This document shows, one piece after another, positions 57,641 to 64,000 of a stretch of DNA of 64,000 nucleotides. Under the pieces are notes generated by a model. The model was not told the DNA's origin. It saw only the letters and a program-made list of their open reading frames with translations, and made no database searches. The stretch spans positions 160,905,753-160,969,752 of the forward strand of contig NC_133123.1 of assembly GCF_033568475.1 (NCBI RefSeq), in the 5' to 3' direction. The first letter of the stretch is position 1, and the number at the start of each line of letters is the position of its first letter. The position numbers and the translations under genes are program-made. Source of the stretch: Henckelia pumila. Lineage: Eukaryota; Streptophyta; Magnoliopsida; Lamiales; Gesneriaceae.

Positions 57641-60438
57641 CGTTGTCCACAATTCTTGATTTCTTGAACCTCTCAGGTTTTCTTCTTGGAAAACATCAAT
57701 ACAATTATTCTGTTGATTAACAAATCGATTAGTGCAATCTCTAGTGCCAATTTATATTGACACCCATCTCATAACTTCAGATAACACCTGAAAATGAGAA
57801 TATTGCTTATCCTCTCACGGATAATCATTTCTTGTTGAATCCTGACTTGCACTACTGGATGAACAAAACCGTTTCATCCCTCTTAGGCAAAGTCCTAAAA
57901 ACAATACAACCTAGCAAAAAACCCTTGAATCGATCTCATCGAATCAAACTTATCAATGCATCCATTAGACATCCTGAAAAATCAGTGACAACAATCTCGC
58001 TGGATCTGATAACCTTAGATCTCAGCTGCTGTCCTTTTCCCATGTCTAAACACTTGATGTTATCCTATTAGTATTCATTAAAATTCAAATGCTTGCTAGA
58101 TCAATTTCTGTCACTGAATTCCGGGAATTACTTAAAATCATTCCTGAGAACTGAATATCTGAGTACTCTACTCATCTTTTCAGTCTATCAAAAAGTGAAT
58201 AATTCTAATCATTCTTTATGCAAAAGAATATTTAGCTCCCCCATCACGGGTTATAACATCTGTATCAATCTCAGACAAATAATTGCAAATAGTCACTGGG
58301 CACCAAACTATATTTTTAACGTAACTGTTGCAATGATCTCTAGACTGAGTAAATTTTTCATCCTTTCCTGAAGTACAAAAGACTTCCAGAATATCAATGG
58401 AAATATACTCTCTCATGTCTATCGTTGATCACAGTTCACGTCTCCTAGTATAAGTCATCATAGTGCCCTGATAAAATTCTTCTTTGCTTGACAATCCATC
58501 GATTGAATTCCAATTCTTACAAATTTACCTAAGTAAACTCATCACTTAGAATTTCCTGTTCATCTCGTAATCAAGATCCTGATCACTAAAATACCTCTGA
58601 TAGAATCAGACAATACTGGTAAAACCTCCTGGTTCTCCCCCAGTATCACGTGCGAGAACTACCCATCCAGAATATTCACTTGTCAAGGAATCCTTTCCAA
58701 GACTGTTCTGTCCACAGAAACGAAAGTCTGTATCTCTGATGAAGTCAGACGATAACTCAAATCCCTTGGAACTAATCCAGTACCAAGTATAACTCCAGAA
58801 GACTCAAATAAATCCTAAATATTCTCCTGATAATTATACATATTTCTATGACTATACAAACAACGAGACTGAGGTAAGTCTTCCTATAATGCCAAACTGG
58901 AACAAAAGAATCCTTCCAGAGTACACTGGCATAAAGTCGCACTTACTATACCATCTCGGAACCCGACAGTCAAGAGCACCCTGGCATAACTCATCCCTGA
59001 GTCTCTGATATTATGCAATCATTCCTTTCTGGACCAAAATCATTGGTCAAGGAAAATTCTCTGTAGAGGCACAACTCAAATCCCGAGTCTACAAGCATCT
59101 GATAATTAAATCCTATTGAATATCAATTCAACTAATCTCCTGGATTAAATCCCGATATCACAAATCAAGATCAAAAACTTATCTACTCAAAACAATTACT
59201 TGTCAAGGAAAAATCCATTCCAAGACTGTTCTGACAACGAAACATCTTTATCTCAAATAAACGATAACTAAACCTTGATACCACACCTGGTATCTGTCCT
59301 ATCCAAATCATACCCTGTTGTGACTGTTGCCAAATTTCTAAACTGAGTAGCCTTCCCTATATAGTCCCTGGAGCACCAAGGCCTCCAAACAATCTCCGAA
59401 GTATAGAAACTTCTAGAGGAATAACCGACTAAGGGTGGCGCCCCCTCATGTCTAGTACTGGTCACAATCCACAACTCTTGGTATTAGTTAATCTGTCATC
59501 CTGATGAAAATCCATCATCACTAGGTAACAACCTAAAAGGATCAAAGCAGCCAACTGTTCTAAGAAAATACGTCTAGAACAAACATTCATGCGTCTTGAT
59601 GAGTCACATCATCCCTGGCAAACACTTGGCTTAATAGAATATTCTAGGTAAAACATCTAGAACTATTCATTGAAAACATGCAAAATTCCCAAGTACTCAT
59701 TTAAAACAATGATCAGTCTTTTATTCAAAATAACCAAGTTAATCTCAAAGATTACAATACTTGAACCACAAATCCAGGTTCTAATACAATCTTTATTACA
59801 ATCCCATGTAATACATAACTTAATCAAAAGATTACACTGAAAGATGTACAATACAACAATAACTGAGTACATCAAATACTGAAATCTTTAATAAATCTGA
59901 TTACAACTGAAATACTGTTTACAACCAAATACAGTATTTAAATTCATGCGGAAGTCTTTCAATCCGTCTACTGATCTTGAACGTGAAGTTTCCCGTCTGC
60001 TACTCATGTCAGCAGAACTTTTACCTCACAAGATCTCAAAGAATAAAATCTTGCTAATCTACCGGATCCTTTCAATATTGTTGGGTTCCTTATCTGGTAG
60101 ATGAGACAAGATTTTCCCGTCAATCTCTCCAATTACTAGTGAAGAGTCTTCCGGGGTGGCTTCCTTGGTCGACTTAGAATGGATGACTACATGTCACACA
60201 TTCCGTTCAACCTGGAGAAGTGCCTGGCGTTGAAAACTGGATCTTCTCTACCAGCTCCATCCTGCTGGGATCCACATAATACGAACTTCTGCTGCCAACC
60301 TTGGCAATGAAGATCTTGGAAAAGCCTAGACATCCTGCTATTCCAATTCCTGATACTGCTATCGTTATTGAATCCAACTTGTAATCCTACAAAGGATAAC
60401 TCAAAATCAATACTATGTCCCAAAGAATCTTATTGCAT
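57641..60438. other. Unidentified interior of the minus-strand element
   Basis: This should hold gag-protease-RT-RNase H in an autonomous element, but I recognise none on either strand. Internal similarity is visible: CCAAGACTGTTCTG with flanking CTTGTCAAGGAA occurs around 58680-58715 and 59200-59235. A 78-codon minus-strand frame at 60423-60187 next to the PBS (starting MGHSIDFELSFVG) is unrecognised. The content may be heavily decayed or of non-retroviral origin. Confidence 0.5.
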
Positions 60439-60450
60439 GCTCTGATACCA
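60439..60450 (-). other. Primer binding site of the minus-strand element
   Basis: On the minus strand TGGTATCAGAGC, four bases from the 5' LTR; tRNA-iMet type. Confidence 0.88.
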
Positions 60451-60454
60451 TAAA

Positions 60455-61987
60455 TGTAGTGACCCGCACCGTGATCACCTACTAATCAGAACTTAAGCAT
60501 GCAATTAATTAATAAAATAATCTTAATCAGAGAAACTGCAGAATTAAAGTAAGTCAAATACCAGGTAAGCAAAACCTAGTGGTCAACCCCGCTATCCAGC
60601 CTTGGTCACCACCTAACCCCCCTGTCTCCAGGAGAACTACCTGCATCTGCCCCATGGAATAGGGCATCCAGCCAACAGAAAATAACCGGAAGTGAGCCTA
60701 ACATGCTCAGTACGAGAGTATGAGTATACGGTGTTATGTGTGCATGTATGCAAGTGAACCGGGTACCAAGACTCTCAGGTCAAGAAACAAGCTCATAGAC
60801 CGGGCCCAGGTTATATAGCACGCTGTGCCGTCGCATCAGGAGGTGGCTCATATACCCAGTGGATAATGGTGACCTGATACTAGTACATGTGTCCAACAAT
60901 AAAGGTGACCTGACACAATACTTACGTGTCCAACCATCCACAAACTCGTAAGGTGAGCGCCCTACTACAGGATACCTCTAAGGTAAAAGCTCAATATGCT
61001 CTTGTATGCAACATACAGTCATGACATGCTGTATATAAAGACATATAAAACATGCAATCACATAATCCATGCAAACACATAATACATGCATACTCAATCT
61101 GGATATCTCGAATAATACTTCCGTACCTTACTAAGGCAGAACCTAGAAGCTCCCCCTCTAGGTCCAAGCCTACCATGCAGCACTACATCATAAATAACCA
61201 TGCATTACCTAGCATGCCAAACATCACCTACTAGGCTCTAAAAGCCTTAATTAAACTATAGCCTACTCCTTATTTACTATAGGGAACCAAAGCCATACCT
61301 TCGTCCGTGTCAGCCCACTGATGTCGCATGCCCCAGAGCCTGGGCATAGCCTAGCTAGGACTCCTAGATGCCTCGCCAGAGCTCCGCCGCCTGGCTGCTA
61401 CTGCGGACACTGTCCGCTATAAATAAACTATTTCCTACTCCAACTCTTAAAGAAAGAGTCCCGAAGCCCTTAAATAGAGCGATTACTGGGAGAGGAGAGG
61501 GAAAATTGCACTTAAAATGAGAGATTCGGACCCCTATTTATAGGCCACGATCGGAAGCTCCGATCTCCTGATCGGAAGCTCCGATCGGTGCATGTTTGCC
61601 ACGTTTTGGACGGCCGAGATCGGAAGCTCCGATTGCAGGATCGAAAGCTCCGATCTCCTGCATCTGGCCACGTGTTTCAATCTCCTTGACACCTATTTAT
61701 GGTTGAGATCGGAAGCTCCGTTCTCGGATCGGAAGCTCCTATCTCGGATCGGAAGCTCCGATCTGCCCGGTAGCTCCGAACTGTTTTTCATGCTTCTGAA
61801 CTGGTTTTGGTCCTCCGGGACCCCCGGGACCTATCCCACCATTTTCGGACGTTCCGGATCTGAGTTTCCACTTATTTTAACCAAATAAGGACTCCTTAAA
61901 CATTTTTTGACACTTTTTAAAATTATATGTTATTTTCTAGCATGTTTAAAATCACTTAATCTTGTAAAATGAAATCGGGCTACTACA
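60455..61987 (-). repeat. 5' LTR of the minus-strand element
   Basis: 1533 bp, highly similar to 52711-54227. The palindrome cluster is at 61550-61764 with an additional GATCGGAAGCTCCTATCTCG unit. The minus-strand TATA box (CCTATAAATAGGGG) is at about 61531-61544. Followed by the TSD GTTGA. Confidence 0.93.
61531..61764 (-). promoter_or_regulatory. TATA box with adjoining palindrome cluster, 5' LTR
   Basis: On the minus strand a run of GATCGGAAGCTCCGATC palindromes ends directly before GTGGCCTATAAATAGGGG. A multi-copy palindrome at this distance looks like an array of binding sites for a dimeric factor in U3, or a hairpin-forming leader (inference). Confidence 0.5.
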
Positions 61988-63020
61988 GTTGATCGCTAGG
62001 ATAAACTTATTTACTTCGATGTTCAGGATGTGTATGATAATTTTTTTAAACAACCTAACTATGAATACAATGCTTATCTACATGATGTGAAGGGCAAAAA
62101 TGGATGTCAAGTAGGTACCGTATTGAATTTTGCAATTGAATACGAATTCCTACCTAGCAGCAGCTGTTCGGCTCCTTTCGAGAGGAATCTTTTATCGAAG
62201 TTCAACAATAAGGTAAAAATCTCAACGACGAACTTTATTATTTTACATGCACCTAGCATATTTTTTCCATTCGTAGCCAACAAGATACATAATAGGTTAT
62301 TACGACATCATATCACGAAAGCAAACATTCAAAACGGATGGAACTAATCCTATAGTTGCACAGATGAAATGGTCGCCTTCATTTAAAGAAAACAAAAAGA
62401 TGTGTGCAGTACTGTTCTACTATACATATTAATTAACCTACATGTAAGATTGCATAACAGTTTTAGTTATTTTATTTTAAAATATTGTGATAATTTTTGT
62501 TTAGTAATAAATTTTGACATTTTGTGTGTTTCAATCAAGTATATGTGGTTGAGAATTGGTAAATCAGTTATCCTGTTAATTTATTTATATTGTTTCGGCC
62601 TTGGTTGTAGTGTAAAACTTCTGTAAATTTTTGTCAAATTATTTGATCACATTTTCAGATAACGGGTTAGTTCAGTTTATTTTTAAATGCATCATCTTGA
62701 TTCAAATTAAAATCGGAGTTGATGGAATGCCACAATATCCCATTAAACTTGATGACAGTCTTATTTCTTGATTGCGACATTTTTAAATACATGTAGTACT
62801 ACGTTGTAAAATTTGCAGTGAGCAGTTAATGTAGATTATTTTTTTGGGATGACTGTTTTTTGTCTTTGATAAATATTGACAACCTTATTTATTGATTGTG
62901 GCATGCTTCGTTCATAAATGAGAGATGGGGGAATAGAGCTCGAGCATAGACTCTCCCCTCCTCTCTGTCTTCACCATCATCCATTTCACGTCGCTTCTTA
63001 TCCATCGCTCCATTTCATCA
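61988..63020 (+). repeat. Duplicated unit A, right part
   Basis: Continues unit A after the retroelement. 62021-62790 is close to 63236-64000. A translatable stretch at 62030-62220 (YDNFFKQPNYEYNAYLHDVK, GTVLNFAIEYEFLPSSS) is matched in B. The last ~100 bp (62918-63019) read like a gene's 5' leader (C/T-rich, ending TTTCATC before the ATG of unit B). Confidence 0.7.
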
Positions 63021-64000
63021 TGAAGAACAAAGACCAATTACAATCTGAATTTCTGAGTGAATTCACTAAGTTTGGATTCACGGTGGCTCGAATTAATTTT
63101 CGTCTTTCGAAATATCTTTCTGAAACAACATACCAATGGTTCTTGTACGTTCGTTGCCTGTGTCACTGTCGTAGAGATGCTCTATCGGATGTTCAATAAG
63201 GAGGTTGATGACTGGGATAAAACTTTTCATTTCGATGTTCAGGATGTGTATGATAATTTTTTTAAACAACCTAACTATTAAGACAATGCTCATCTGCTTA
63301 ATGTGAAGGGCAAAAATGGATGTCAAGTAGGTACGGTATTGGATTCTGCAATTGAATACGGATTCTTACCTAACAGCAGATGCTCGGCTCCTTTTCAAAG
63401 AAATCTTTTATCGCAGTTCAAAAATAAGGTAAAAATCTTAACTACAAACTTTATTATTTGACATGCGCCTAACACATTTTTTCCATTCGTAGACAACAAG
63501 ATACATAATAGGTTATTACGACATCATATCACGAAAGCAAACATTCAAAACAGATGGAACTAATCCTATAGTTGCACAGATGAAATGGTCGCCTTCATTT
63601 AAAGAAAACAAAAAGATGTGTGCAGTACTGTTCTAATATACATATTAATTAACCTACATGTAAGATTGCATAACAGTTTTAGTTGTTTTATTTTAAAATA
63701 TTGTGATAATTTTTGTTTAGTAATAAATTTTGACATTTTGTGCGTTTCAATCAAGTATATGTGGTTGAGAATTGGTAAATCAGTTATCCTGTTAATTTAT
63801 TTATATTGTTTCGGCCTTGGTTGTAGTGTAAAACTTTTGTAAATTTTTGTCAAATTATTTGATCACATTTTCAGATAACGGGTTAGTTCAGTTTATTTTT
63901 AAATGCATCATCTTGATTCAAATTAAAATCGGAGTTGATGGAATGCCACAATATCCCATTAAACTTGATGACAGTCTTATTTCTTGATTGCGACATTTTT
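63020..64000 (+). pseudogene. Unit B: unidentified gene fragment, tandem copy of unit A
   Basis: I do not recognise this gene. ATG at 63020 opens MKNKDQLQSEFLSEFTKFGF, reading RINFRLSKYLSETTYQWFLY before a stop at about 63197-63199; another frame then carries MFNKEVDDWDKTFHFDVQDV and KGKNGCQVGTVLDSAIEYGF with a stop at about 63279. The broken frame, or unrecognised introns, makes it look like a decayed coding gene. The site matching the retroelement insertion in A (GTTGA at 63204-63208) is uninterrupted. The unit runs off the right edge. Confidence 0.5.

Larger units (their letters stand above)
52711..61987 (-). mobile_element. Minus-strand Tekay-like Ty3/gypsy element with nested solo LTR, TSD GTTGA
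   Basis: LTRs at 52711-54227 (3' LTR) and 60455-61987 (5' LTR) are flanked by GTTGA (52706-52710, 61988-61992). On the minus strand they run TGTAGTAGCCC...GGGTCACTACA. The PBS (TGGTATCAGAGC, minus) is at 60439-60450 and the polypurine tract at 54228-54244. The interior, without the nested LTR, is only 4.2 kb. It keeps part of the integrase and chromodomain-like tail, but 57641-60438 shows no recognisable gag, protease or RT. It is thus a deletion derivative or a non-autonomous member. Confidence 0.93.

Noticed and set aside
61550..61764. Sequencing-adapter contamination, because GATCGGAAG matches a common adapter start
   Set aside because: The motif continues as a palindrome (GATCGGAAGCTCCGATC), is repeated, and is present in both LTRs of one element.
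62402..62626. 74-codon frame repeated at 63618-63842
   Set aside because: Identical only because units A and B are duplicates; AT-rich, no features beyond hydrophobic runs.

Overview
The window is nuclear DNA from a flowering plant, most likely a eudicot. The evidence is GT-AG introns, a nine-exon MKK3-type MAP kinase kinase gene, AT-rich intergenic DNA, and LTR retrotransposons of plant-specific lineages (Tekay-like Ty3/gypsy, Tat/Retand-like Ty3/gypsy with a second RNase H, Ty1/copia). No species can be named from sequence alone.

Layout. 1-15951: tandem array of one Tekay-like Ty3/gypsy family in which neighbouring copies share LTRs (partial internal, LTR, internal, LTR, internal, LTR); all copies are defective and share lesions. 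15952-18000: remnants, including a GC-rich hairpin pair and one end of a CACTA-like transposon. 18244-18974: a small four-exon gene (110 codons) that I do not recognise. 18975-22500: AT-rich intergenic DNA. About 22540-32921: a 5'-truncated Tat-lineage element with gag-pol on +, a 24-monomer 70-bp satellite-like array, a spliced antisense gene and a 3' LTR. 33799-38045: intact MKK3 gene. 39073-39768 (minus): an RRM-domain gene. 40700-44266: AT-rich DNA with three MITE-like elements, two of them with perfect target-site duplications. 44272-50608: a nearly intact Ty1/copia element with 275-bp LTRs, TSD ATATC, and an unusual leader (possible intron, 98-bp repeats, internal promoter-like segment, 57-aa hydrophobic ORF). 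52711-61987: a minus-strand Tekay-like element (TSD GTTGA) into which a second element inserted and collapsed to a solo LTR (55321-57343, TSD GTCGG). This nest sits inside one copy (A) of a tandemly duplicated segment; copy B (63021-64000) preserves the uninterrupted site.

The host genes are MKK3, the RRM gene and probably the 110-codon gene; most of the rest is transposon-derived. The main unexplained signals are: palindrome cassettes that recur in LTRs but differ in sequence between elements; an eight-monomer higher-order repeat inside the Tat element; the complex copia leader; lesions inherited by every copy of the Tekay-like array; and a micro-inversion at a deletion junction. I see no CRISPR array, rRNA or tRNA gene and no bacterial-type operon.
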